Shown one piece after another: positions 1 to 4,853 of a stretch of DNA of 5,956 bases. A program made the position numbers and the translations under genes. Origin of the DNA: Candidatus Cloacimonadota bacterium (GTDB lineage Bacteria > Cloacimonadota > Cloacimonadia > Cloacimonadales > TCS61); assembly GCA_018654125.1 (NCBI GenBank), contig JABIME010000079.1, positions 1-5,956 on the forward strand. The letters are read 5' to 3'. The notes below the pieces were generated by a model. The model did no database searches and had not been told where the DNA came from. It worked only from the letters and a program-made list of their open reading frames with translations. Every line of letters begins with the position of its first letter. The first letter of the stretch is position 1.

Positions 1-168
1 ACCACACAAGATTTTATAAATCCATTTTTCAAGGATAGTGTGATTCCTGTAGATACCGGCATAAAAACCGGAAATAAAGGAGAAGCCCTTCTTTATGAGA
101 ATGGAGTTTTTTACAGGGTGAAAGCTGATTCATATAAAGAGCAATTGTTTTTTCCAGTAGAAAAATAA
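1..168 (+). CDS. C-terminal end of an unidentified protein (5' truncated by window)
   Basis: Frame 1 is open from the first base to a TAA at 166-168 and gives the last 55 residues of a protein whose start lies outside the window. I do not recognise the family. The tail has alternating hydrophobic and polar residues (for example ALLYENGVFYRVKAD), consistent with a beta-rich C-terminal domain, and no Cys, membrane segment or obvious catalytic motif. That it is real coding sequence is supported by uninterrupted reading, by agreement with the strand of all other genes, and by an intrinsic terminator about 45 bases after the stop. The terminator separates it from the DUF134 operon, so a functional link to the downstream genes is not implied. 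Confidence 0.7.
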   Translation, partial: TTQDFINPFFKDSVIPVDTGIKTGNKGEALLYENGVFYRVKADSYKEQLFFPVEK

Positions 169-212
169 TATATAAGCAATAGAAATATATCCCATTTAAT
201 TGGTAATCAACT

Positions 213-242
213 AAGCTCCGATATTTTTCGGAGCTTTTTTTA
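213..242 (+). terminator. Intrinsic terminator after the upstream gene
   Basis: AAGCTCCGA (213-221) pairs perfectly with TCGGAGCTT (228-236), a 9-bp stem with a 6-base loop, followed by a T run to 241. This is a classical rho-independent terminator for the gene ending at 168. It isolates that gene from the operon starting near 297. Confidence 0.9.
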
Positions 243-261
243 TTATTTTTCAAAATAAAAC

Positions 262-290
262 TTGCATTCTGCACATATGTTCAATATATT
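262..290 (+). promoter_or_regulatory. Candidate sigma70-type promoter of the DUF134 operon
   Basis: TTGCAT (262-267) and TATATT (285-290) are separated by exactly 17 bases. The -10 box matches the consensus at 5 of 6 positions; the -35 keeps only the TTG core. Transcription would begin near 297, giving a leader of about 22 bases before the ATG at 319. The position directly after a terminator and before the first gene of the cluster supports the call. The sigma factor is inferred by consensus only. Confidence 0.55.
270..283. promoter_or_regulatory. Candidate operator palindrome in the promoter spacer
   Basis: TGCACATATGTTCA is a 14-bp palindrome with one mismatched pair (272/281) and a perfect 8-bp core ACATATGT. 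It sits between the putative -35 and -10 boxes, where a bound repressor would block RNA polymerase. The gene directly downstream encodes a helix-turn-helix protein, so autoregulation is a natural inference. A near-identical copy lies inside that gene at 636-652. Confidence 0.35.
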
Positions 291-318
291 GTCTTATGGA
301 TTTAATAAAGGAGAATTT

Positions 319-774
319 ATGCCTAGAAGAAAAATGCAACGAATTGTGCACAGACCTCCACTCTATACAGAATTTAAGCCTGTAGGGATAAGAAGATTAT
401 CATTAGATTCAATTGAACTTTCAATTGATGAATATGAAGCAATTCGGCTTGCAGACAACATCGGCATGAATCATAATGATGCTGCTGATGAAATGGAAAT
501 ATCACGTTCCACTTTTTCACGACTGATTGAAAAAGCCCGTAAAAAGATAGCTGAATTTATCATTGAGGGCAAACACCTTCAAATAGATGGTGGAAATATT
601 CATTTCCGTGGTAATGTAATAAAATGCAATTCTTGTGGACATATGTTCAATACAAATTTTGAAAACGAAATCATTAAATGTCCATCCTGCGGTTCAGAGA
701 ATTTAGTAGATCTAGCAGGAGGATTCGGACATGGAAGATGTTGCAGTAAGAACAATAATGATGGATGCACTTAA
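319..774 (+). CDS. DUF134 (UPF0251) HTH protein with C-terminal zinc ribbon
   Basis: This 151-residue protein is a probable DNA-binding regulator. It opens with the family-typical MPRRK; residues 21-36 (PVGIRRLSLDSIELSI) lead into the conserved DEYEAIRLAD stretch at 37-46. The HTH follows at roughly 48-78 (DAADEMEISRSTFSRLIEKAR), of the sigma70 region 4 type, and GKxLxIDGG at 84-92 closes the DUF134 core. A zinc ribbon then has C103-x2-C106 and C121-P-x-C124-G, and the tail adds C141, C142 and C150. I chose ATG 319 because AAAGGAG lies at 307-313 with a 5-base spacer; the in-frame ATG at 262 lies inside the promoter and has no such site. It heads a cluster of NifX and ferredoxin-ATPase genes, a recurring association in anaerobes, and may regulate them. 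Its target and effector are unknown; the zinc ribbon could sense metal or bind nucleic acid. Confidence 0.9.
   Translation: MPRRKMQRIVHRPPLYTEFKPVGIRRLSLDSIELSIDEYEAIRLADNIGMNHNDAADEMEISRSTFSRLIEKARKKIAEFIIEGKHLQIDGGNIHFRGNVIKCNSCGHMFNTNFENEIIKCPSCGSENLVDLAGGFGHGRCCSKNNNDGCT
717..723 (+). promoter_or_regulatory. Internal Shine-Dalgarno site for the overlapping 32-codon gene
   Basis: AGGAGGA, close to the ideal anti-16S match, lies inside the DUF134 coding sequence, 7 bases before the ATG at 731. In that reading frame a stop (TAG, 713-715) lies just upstream, so 731 is the first possible ATG. The site is the best ribosome binding site in the window and is the main reason to believe the small overlapping gene. 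Confidence 0.7.
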
Positions 775-829
775 GAATGAGCTCAAAATAATGGAAACAC
801 GACTCTCCGAATTAAAAAAGGACGAGTAA
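731..829 (+). CDS. Small coiled-coil protein overlapping the DUF134 gene (possible reduced DUF5320-like protein)
   Basis: A 32-residue ORF starts inside the last 44 bases of the DUF134 gene in another frame and ends with TAA at 827-829. A near-consensus AGGAGGA (717-723) precedes its ATG. Residues 11-28 carry a regular heptad pattern, M11-L14-L18-M21-L25-L28, with Lys and Glu between, so the peptide should form a short amphipathic helix or coiled coil (KNELKIMETRLSELKKDE). In related clusters a small DUF5320 protein often sits at this point and ends in a similar Glu/Leu-rich coil; the Gly/Arg-rich DUF5320 N-terminus is absent here. It could be a minimal version of that protein, acting as an oligomerisation partner; this is inference. 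The alternative is a chance ORF, less likely given the ribosome site and heptads. Confidence 0.65.
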   Translation: MEDVAVRTIMMDALKNELKIMETRLSELKKDE

Positions 830-882
830 TGTGGAATGCGGCAGGGGTTGAATCTCTCCTCCTCTGCCGCTATTTTTTTTAG
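829..882 (+). other. Possible 17-codon leader peptide spanning the hairpin
   Basis: An ATG at 829-831 overlaps the TAA of the preceding gene (TAATG), and the ORF MWNAAGVESLLLCRYFF runs through both arms of the terminator hairpin to TAG at 880-882. Translational coupling from the upstream stop could bring ribosomes onto the hairpin and disturb it. There is no dedicated ribosome site and only one run of similar codons (three Leu), so it may be chance. It is recorded because the placement is that of an attenuator leader. Confidence 0.2.
838..880 (+). terminator. Internal terminator or attenuator
   Basis: The arms 838-847 (GCGGCAGGGG) and 861-870 (CCTCTGCCGC) form a 10-bp, GC-rich stem with one G-T pair around a 13-base loop, followed by TATTTTTTTT (871-880). 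This is a strong intrinsic terminator. It lies after the regulator and coiled-coil genes but only a few bases before the ribosome site (881-889) of the next gene, leaving no room for a separate promoter between them. Downstream genes must therefore be reached by read-through, by a promoter hidden upstream, or by regulated antitermination. Confidence 0.85.
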
Positions 883-896
883 GAAGGTGAACAAGT

Positions 897-1175
897 ATGA
901 CAGAGGGTAGACATTACGGTGGTATAAAATATAGAAATAAACGAAACCAAGGTCATCGTGGAAGAAATTCTCTTATTGGTACAGTAATAACGCTTATTGC
1001 TGGGGCTGTAGCAAAAGATATTACAAGTGATGACAGTAGAATAAAGAAGCTGTTCAATAAGATAATTCAGTCGAAGCAAATTGAAGAGAAACCGAAAGAG
1101 AAGAGAGTTATTGATGCAGAATTTTCGGTTATAAATAATGAAACAATTGAAAAACAAGGAGAAATGAATGAATAA
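897..1175 (+). CDS. Hypothetical protein, 92 aa, basic N-terminus and one hydrophobic segment
   Basis: I do not recognise a named family. Residues 1-24 are Gly, Arg, Lys and His rich (GGIKYRNKRNQGHRGRN). Residues 25-39 are hydrophobic and Gly/Ala-containing (SLIGTVITLIAGAVA), short for a full transmembrane helix but able to insert in or lie on a membrane. The remainder is highly charged, with RVIDAEFSV at 70-78, a tail resembling short motifs in small proteins of related NifX/ferredoxin-ATPase clusters (recollection, not a search). AGGAAGGTG (881-889) lies 7 bases before the ATG, right after the terminator-like hairpin. The 3' end overlaps the NifX gene by 8 bases, so the two are translationally linked. 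A small accessory or membrane-tethering factor is possible but unproven. Confidence 0.75.
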   Translation: MTEGRHYGGIKYRNKRNQGHRGRNSLIGTVITLIAGAVAKDITSDDSRIKKLFNKIIQSKQIEEKPKEKRVIDAEFSVINNETIEKQGEMNE

Positions 1176-1506
1176 AAAAATCGCTATACCAACAAGGGGG
1201 GGAATACTCAGTGCACATTTTGGACATTGTGAAAAATTTGCCATCTATAATGTTACAGATAACAAAATCACTAAAGAAGAATTTGTTACACCTCCCCCAC
1301 ATGAACCAGGATCACATCCTGCTTTTCTGCGTGAACTTGGATGTACTTCCATTATTGCTGGTGGAATGGGAAGCAGAGCACAACAGCTATTTGCACAAAA
1401 TAATATTGAGGTAATTATCGGATTGAGTTCTGATAATCTTAAAGGACTTGTAGAGACATATATCTCAGAAGGATTAACATCCAGAAAAAATCTCTGCGAT
1501 CATTAA
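1168..1506 (+). CDS. NifX/NifB-family dinitrogenase Fe-Mo cofactor-like binding protein (His/Cys-containing type)
   Basis: This 112-residue protein is a single-domain member of the FeMo-co biosynthesis (NifX/NifY/VnfX, NifB C-terminal) family, whose known members bind metal-cluster precursors. The N-terminal strand KIAIPT leads to HFGHCEKFAIYNV (17-29). PPPHEPGSHPAFLRELG (42-58) carries H45 and H50, IIAGGMGSRAQQLF (62-75) is the family's signature glycine loop, and the protein ends in C110-D-H112. H20, C21, H45, H50, C110 and H112 are candidate cluster ligands. ATG 1168 is chosen because AAGGAG at 1156-1161 is 6 bases upstream; an ATG at 1164 belongs to the preceding frame. It overlaps the upstream gene by 8 bases. 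No nitrogenase genes are near, so its cargo is unlikely to be FeMo-co itself and is unknown. Confidence 0.92.
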   Translation: MNKKIAIPTRGGILSAHFGHCEKFAIYNVTDNKITKEEFVTPPPHEPGSHPAFLRELGCTSIIAGGMGSRAQQLFAQNNIEVIIGLSSDNLKGLVETYISEGLTSRKNLCDH

Positions 1507-1512
1507 TACTTA

Positions 1513-1591
1513 GCTCACAGAGAATCATGAATAATACATTACAAACTCAATATTATAAATTGATCCGTTTAATCTGTGAAGATTCGTGAGC
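1513..1591. repeat. Diverged intergenic repeat, copy A (imperfect inverted repeat)
   Basis: The 99-base gap before the first ATPase gene has GCTCAC (1513-1518) complementary to GTGAGC (1586-1591), and GAATC (1522-1526) complementary to GATTC (1581-1585). TCACAGA (1515-1521) can alternatively pair with TCTGTGA (1573-1579). The right arm, 1561-1591, matches copy B at 3372-3402 in 24 of 31 positions, and both copies begin with TCACAGA. The element contains GTG units spaced about 9-10 bases apart (at 1576, 1586). Both copies end just before a ribosome binding site. There is no T tract, so it is not a simple terminator. A dispersed repeat with possible RNA structure is the best description. Confidence 0.5.
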
Positions 1592-1605
1592 AATAAAAGG
1601 AAAAG

Positions 1606-2472
1606 ATGAAAATAGCAATTGCCAGTGGTAAAGGTGGAACAGGAAAAACAACTGTTTCCACAAATCTTACTTCATTAATAGCAGAGTCCAACAATGTTGT
1701 ATTAACTGATCTGGATGTAGAAGAACCAAATTCAGGATTATTTATTTCGGGTAAAACATTACATGAAGAAGATAAATTTAAGATGATCCCTGAGTGGAAA
1801 AATGATGAGTGCATTCTTTGTGGGAATTGTCAGAAAGTTTGCAATTTTAATGCTGTGATGAAATTGGGTGAAATGATAATGGTTTTTCCTGAATTATGTC
1901 ACGGATGTTATGCTTGCAGTGAGCTATGCCCCACCAAATCTCTCCCAATGATACCAAAAAAGATGGGTGAATTGAAACATTATAAATCAGGTAATCTAGA
2001 CTTCATAGAAAGCAAACTAATTATTGGTGAAGAACAGGCTGTACCACTTATTAAGCAAACTTTAGATTACGTAGACGAGAATTTCCAAAAAAAAATAATT
2101 AAAATTTTTGATGCTCCTCCTGGAACTTCTTGTCCAGTTATTGAAGCCACTAAAGATGCTGACTTAATTCTGCTTGTAACAGAACCTACACCTTTTGGGT
2201 TACATGATCTGATACTTGCTATTGATACAATGAAAGAGTTGAAAAAAGAGATGGGAGTAATTATCAACAGATTTGGAATCGGTGATGCAAACGTTGAAAA
2301 ATACTGTGAAGAGCATGATATTCCCATAATAGCTAAAATCCCCAATATGAGAAAGATAGCAGAAATATATTCTGAGGGAAATCTCATATACAGCAGAATT
2401 CCTGAAGTAAGAACTCAACTTGAAAACATAATTTCATTCATTTCCAATTACCAGCAGGAGAACATATTATGA
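1606..2472 (+). CDS. MinD/Mrp-superfamily P-loop ATPase with inserted 2[4Fe-4S] ferredoxin domain (first paralog)
   Basis: This 288-residue cytoplasmic protein is of the COG1149 type. The deviant Walker A GKGGTGKT is at 8-15 with the signature Lys K9, the Walker A'-like strand LTDLDVEEPN at 33-42, and the switch II region DAPPGTSCP at 169-177. Between them a bacterial ferredoxin domain is inserted, with C69-x2-C72-x2-C75-x3-C79 and C98-x2-C101-x2-C104-x3-C108-P, ligating two cubane clusters. C176, just after the switch, is a further conserved-looking Cys. Related Mrp/Nbp35 proteins carry Fe-S clusters in an ATP-dependent way; here an ATP-gated cluster or electron transfer role with the NifX proteins is inferred. 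A modest ribosome site (AAAAGG, 1595-1600) precedes the ATG. The stop overlaps the start of the second paralog (ATGA), implying coupled synthesis and perhaps a heterodimer. Confidence 0.93.
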   Translation: MKIAIASGKGGTGKTTVSTNLTSLIAESNNVVLTDLDVEEPNSGLFISGKTLHEEDKFKMIPEWKNDECILCGNCQKVCNFNAVMKLGEMIMVFPELCHGCYACSELCPTKSLPMIPKKMGELKHYKSGNLDFIESKLIIGEEQAVPLIKQTLDYVDENFQKKIIKIFDAPPGTSCPVIEATKDADLILLVTEPTPFGLHDLILAIDTMKELKKEMGVIINRFGIGDANVEKYCEEHDIPIIAKIPNMRKIAEIYSEGNLIYSRIPEVRTQLENIISFISNYQQENIL

Positions 2473-3338
2473 AAGAAATCGTAATAACTTCAGGGAAAGG
2501 TGGAACAGGAAAAACCTCGATTACAACTTCTTTTGCCTACTTGGGCGGGAAAGACATAATAGTTGCTGATTGCGATGTAGATGCAGCTGATATGCATCTT
2601 CTCATGCAACCTGATTTAGCTGGGTCTGAAGATTTCTATAGCGGACTGCTCGCAGAAATTGATCAGGCAAAATGCATTAAGTGTGGAAAATGTTCCCAAG
2701 TTTGCCGCTGGGATTCAATTCCCGTTATTGATAACAAATATATTGTTCAACCACTTGATTGTGAAGGTTGTGGATATTGCGCACTTGTATGCCCTACGGA
2801 TGCGATAAGTATGAACGAACAGAATGTGGGAAAATGGTTTGTATCAAACGTGAAAACAGGTACGAAAATGGTTCATGCAAAATTAGGAATAGGTGCAGAG
2901 AACTCAGGTAAATTAGTAGCTAAAGTAAAGAATGAAGCAAAAGCAATTGCAGAAAAGGAAGGGAAGGAAATCATTATTGTAGATGGCTCACCAGGTATTG
3001 GATGTCCGGTTGTATCTTCACTTTCCGGTGCAAGTTATGTTGTACTTGTTACAGAGCCTTCTGTTTCAGGAATTCACGATTTAAAACGAGTTCATGAACT
3101 TGTAAAAAGATTTGGGATAAAAGCTGGATGCATAATCAACAAAGCAGATATTAATTCCAATAAAACGAAAGAGATACATACGTTCCTAAAAGAAGAAAAC
3201 ATTGAATTAATAAATGAAATTCCTTATGATGAAAATTTCACAAAAGCTATGACAATGGGAAAAACAATTGTAGAATTTGATAATGGGAATATAAAGCAGA
3301 TTTTAGAAGATAGTTGGAAAATAATAAAGGAAATATAA
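2469..3338 (+). CDS. MinD/Mrp-superfamily P-loop ATPase with inserted 2[4Fe-4S] ferredoxin domain (second paralog)
   Basis: This 289-residue partner of the preceding gene has the deviant Walker A GKGGTGKT at 9-16, the strand IVADCDVDAAD at 31-41, and switch II DGSPGIGCP at 172-180 with C179. The ferredoxin insert has C69, C72, C75, C79 and C98, C101, C104, C108 followed by Pro, at exactly the same residue numbers as in the first paralog, although the rest has diverged. Walker A is intact in both, so both are probably active ATPases. ATG 2469 overlaps the upstream stop by 4 bases, with AGGAG at 2456-2460, 8 bases away. Tandem pairs of this family recur next to NifX-like genes in anaerobes; the molecular substrate is not established. 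It is followed by repeat copy B and the second NifX gene. Confidence 0.93.
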   Translation: MKEIVITSGKGGTGKTSITTSFAYLGGKDIIVADCDVDAADMHLLMQPDLAGSEDFYSGLLAEIDQAKCIKCGKCSQVCRWDSIPVIDNKYIVQPLDCEGCGYCALVCPTDAISMNEQNVGKWFVSNVKTGTKMVHAKLGIGAENSGKLVAKVKNEAKAIAEKEGKEIIIVDGSPGIGCPVVSSLSGASYVVLVTEPSVSGIHDLKRVHELVKRFGIKAGCIINKADINSNKTKEIHTFLKEENIELINEIPYDENFTKAMTMGKTIVEFDNGNIKQILEDSWKIIKEI

Positions 3339-3339
3339 A

Positions 3340-3402
3340 TCACAGATGTACCAGAAAAATATGGATATTTTTTATCCGTGTATTCCGTGATGATCAGTGA
3401 GC
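3340..3402. repeat. Diverged intergenic repeat, copy B
   Basis: The 79-base gap after the second ATPase starts with TCACAGA (3340-3346) and carries the 31-base segment 3372-3402 that matches 1561-1591 in 24 of 31 positions. It has three GTG units at near-regular spacing (3378-3380, 3386-3389 and 3397-3399: ccGTG, ccGTG, caGTG). Inside it, 3361-3367 can pair with 3373-3379 around a T5 loop (7 bp with one G-T pair). It ends two or three bases before the ribosome site AAGGAG (3407-3412) of the second NifX gene, as copy A does before the first ATPase. No terminator T run follows the hairpin. Confidence 0.5.
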
Positions 3403-3417
3403 TCAAAAGGAGATTAA

Positions 3418-3750
3418 ATGAAAATTTTACTCACGGCAAAAGGAACAGAATGGGATTCTAAAATGGATCCAAGATTTGGAAGAACTGAGTTCTTCTTTAT
3501 CTATGATGAAGAAACTGAAAAAATTGAAACTTATGACAATCGTGCAATTGCAAATGAAGCACACGGCGCCGGTCCTAAAACAGCACAGAAAATGGCAGAA
3601 TTTGGTGTGAATATACTCATAACAGGTAACGGACCGGGTGGAAATGCTGCAGCTGTTGTTACTCAGACTGGAACAAAAGTATTTGTTGGAGCCGGCGAGA
3701 TGACAGTAAAAGAAGCTTATAATGCCTATAAGAATGGTGAATTGAAATAG
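3418..3750 (+). CDS. NifX/NifB-family cofactor-binding-like protein, second type lacking Cys
   Basis: This 110-residue protein has the same fold family as the NifX-like gene at 1168 but belongs to another subtype. PRFGRTEFFFIYD (18-30) replaces the HFGHCEKF segment, NEAHGAGPKTAQKMAEFGVNILITGN (46-71) replaces the HEPG-containing stretch, and the glycine loop reads GNGPGGNAAAVV. It has no cysteine and a single histidine (H49), so it lacks most of the candidate ligands of its partner. It may bind a cofactor weakly, bind an anionic cluster through backbone and Arg residues, or act as a chaperone or partner subunit. AAGGAG (3407-3412) lies 5 bases from the ATG. It is probably cotranscribed with the ATPase pair, separated only by repeat copy B. 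Confidence 0.88.
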   Translation: MKILLTAKGTEWDSKMDPRFGRTEFFFIYDEETEKIETYDNRAIANEAHGAGPKTAQKMAEFGVNILITGNGPGGNAAAVVTQTGTKVFVGAGEMTVKEAYNAYKNGELK

Positions 3751-3803
3751 TTCTAGATTTCAAAGTGTTTAGTCTTTAATATTCTAAATTGGACATAATT
3801 AAT

Positions 3804-4832
3804 ATGAATATTGTAATTGAAGTTCTAAAGCATGCACTAATGATAACAGGTTTTGTATTTGTGATGATGCTCATCATTGAATACATTAATGTTCAAACGA
3901 AAGGAATATGGCATAATAACCTTGCAAAATCCAAATGGAAGCAATATTTTCTGGCTGCCTTTCTTGGTGCAATTCCTGGATGTTTGGGTGCATTTACTGC
4001 AATAACTTTATTTTCACATCGTATCATCTCTTTTGGAGCTGTTGTAACAGCAATGATTGCAACCAGTGGAGATGAAGCGTTTATAATGCTGGCAATGTTC
4101 CCGCAAAAAGCGATTCTACTCACAACTATTATCTTTATTGTTGGAATTATTGCTGGTTTTATCACTGATAAATTTGTCTCCCCGAGATATTTTGAATCCA
4201 AATTCGCAAAAAATAGATTTCCAATTCACGAGGAAGAGAAATGTGATTGTTATCCACACAAGAATTTGTTCTCAAATTTCAAGACAAAATCAATTCCACG
4301 AATTCTAATGCTCATTATCATTACTTTCTTTTTATTAGGAACTGCAACCGGTGAGATCGGGCCAGAAAAATGGAACTGGGTTAGAATTTCAATATTGATG
4401 ACTTCATTTATTGCTCTTCTTATTGTTATTACTGTACCCGAGCATTTTTTAGAGGAACACCTTTGGAAGCACATTGTCGTTACTCATATTCCTAAGATCT
4501 TCTTGTGGACTTTTGGAACTTTACTTGTAGTTCATATTTTACTTGAATTTATTGATATAAATAGTTGGATTGCAAGCAACATGTTCATAATTTTAGCAAT
4601 AGCATTGCTTGTAGGTATAATTCCAGAATCTGGTCCACATCTTGTTTTCGTTACATTATTTGCCGCTGGAACTATACCTTTTAGTGTTTTGCTGGCAAGC
4701 TCGATCGTGCAGGATGGTCATGGTATGATACCGATGTTGGCTGATTCTAAACGAGGATTTTTCTCAGTGAAAGCTGTTAATATTATTTTTGGTGCAATTG
4801 TAGGAATTATTGGACTATTAGTAGGATTTTAA
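3804..4832 (+). CDS. ArsP_2-type multi-pass membrane protein, putative heavy-metal exporter
   Basis: This 342-residue inner-membrane protein resembles the family described as putative 10-TM heavy-metal exporters (ArsP_2, formerly DUF2899), which includes proteins annotated as putative manganese transporters. Two halves share a pattern: IPGCLGAF (57-64) with SGDEAF (88-93), and IPESGPHLVF (273-282) with QDGHGMIP (303-310), both in hydrophobic surroundings. The connecting loop has H142, C147, D148, C149 and H152, a possible metal-binding site, and a second polar loop has H214, H219, H223 and H228. I chose ATG 3804 over TTG 3789; neither has a strong ribosome site (GGA at 3791-3793 is weak for 3804). 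It lies 53 bases after the second NifX gene without a visible terminator, so cotranscription is likely. The transported ion is not evident. Confidence 0.82.
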   Translation: MNIVIEVLKHALMITGFVFVMMLIIEYINVQTKGIWHNNLAKSKWKQYFLAAFLGAIPGCLGAFTAITLFSHRIISFGAVVTAMIATSGDEAFIMLAMFPQKAILLTTIIFIVGIIAGFITDKFVSPRYFESKFAKNRFPIHEEEKCDCYPHKNLFSNFKTKSIPRILMLIIITFFLLGTATGEIGPEKWNWVRISILMTSFIALLIVITVPEHFLEEHLWKHIVVTHIPKIFLWTFGTLLVVHILLEFIDINSWIASNMFIILAIALLVGIIPESGPHLVFVTLFAAGTIPFSVLLASSIVQDGHGMIPMLADSKRGFFSVKAVNIIFGAIVGIIGLLVGF

Positions 4833-4853
4833 TCAAAAAAGAAAAAGGATTAT

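Noticed and set aside
262..318. Upstream in-frame ATG that would lengthen the DUF134 protein by 19 residues
   Set aside because: This stretch holds the putative promoter, has no ribosome site, and the family begins with MPRRK-like sequence at 319 where a good site is present.
778..788. TGAGCTCAAAA shared with 3398-3408
   Set aside because: The 11-base match lacks any extension and one copy lies in coding sequence, so it is expected by chance in AT-rich DNA.
1211..1414. Alternative + strand frame inside the first NifX gene
   Set aside because: It is wholly contained in a well-supported NifX gene, and has no ribosome site or motif.
2087..2095. Run of nine A residues in the first ATPase gene, a possible slippage or frameshift site
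   Set aside because: The reading frame continues through it into the conserved switch II motif, so there is no sign of a functional frameshift or a broken gene.
2067..2387. Antisense open frame opposite the first ATPase gene
   Set aside because: Its translation is low in complexity and shows no domain, while the + strand carries clear ATPase motifs; it is a shadow frame.
1168..3750. Nitrogen-fixation locus
   Set aside because: NifX-like domains are present but there is no NifH, NifD, NifK, NifE, NifN or radical-SAM NifB in the window; the family name does not imply nitrogenase.
3789..3803. TTG start five codons before ATG 3804 for the exporter
   Set aside because: No ribosome binding site precedes it, and TTG is not used by any other gene in the window.
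3751..3803. Possible terminator or promoter in the gap before the exporter gene
   Set aside because: I see only weak, short complementarity (AAAG/CTTT) and no well-spaced promoter boxes.
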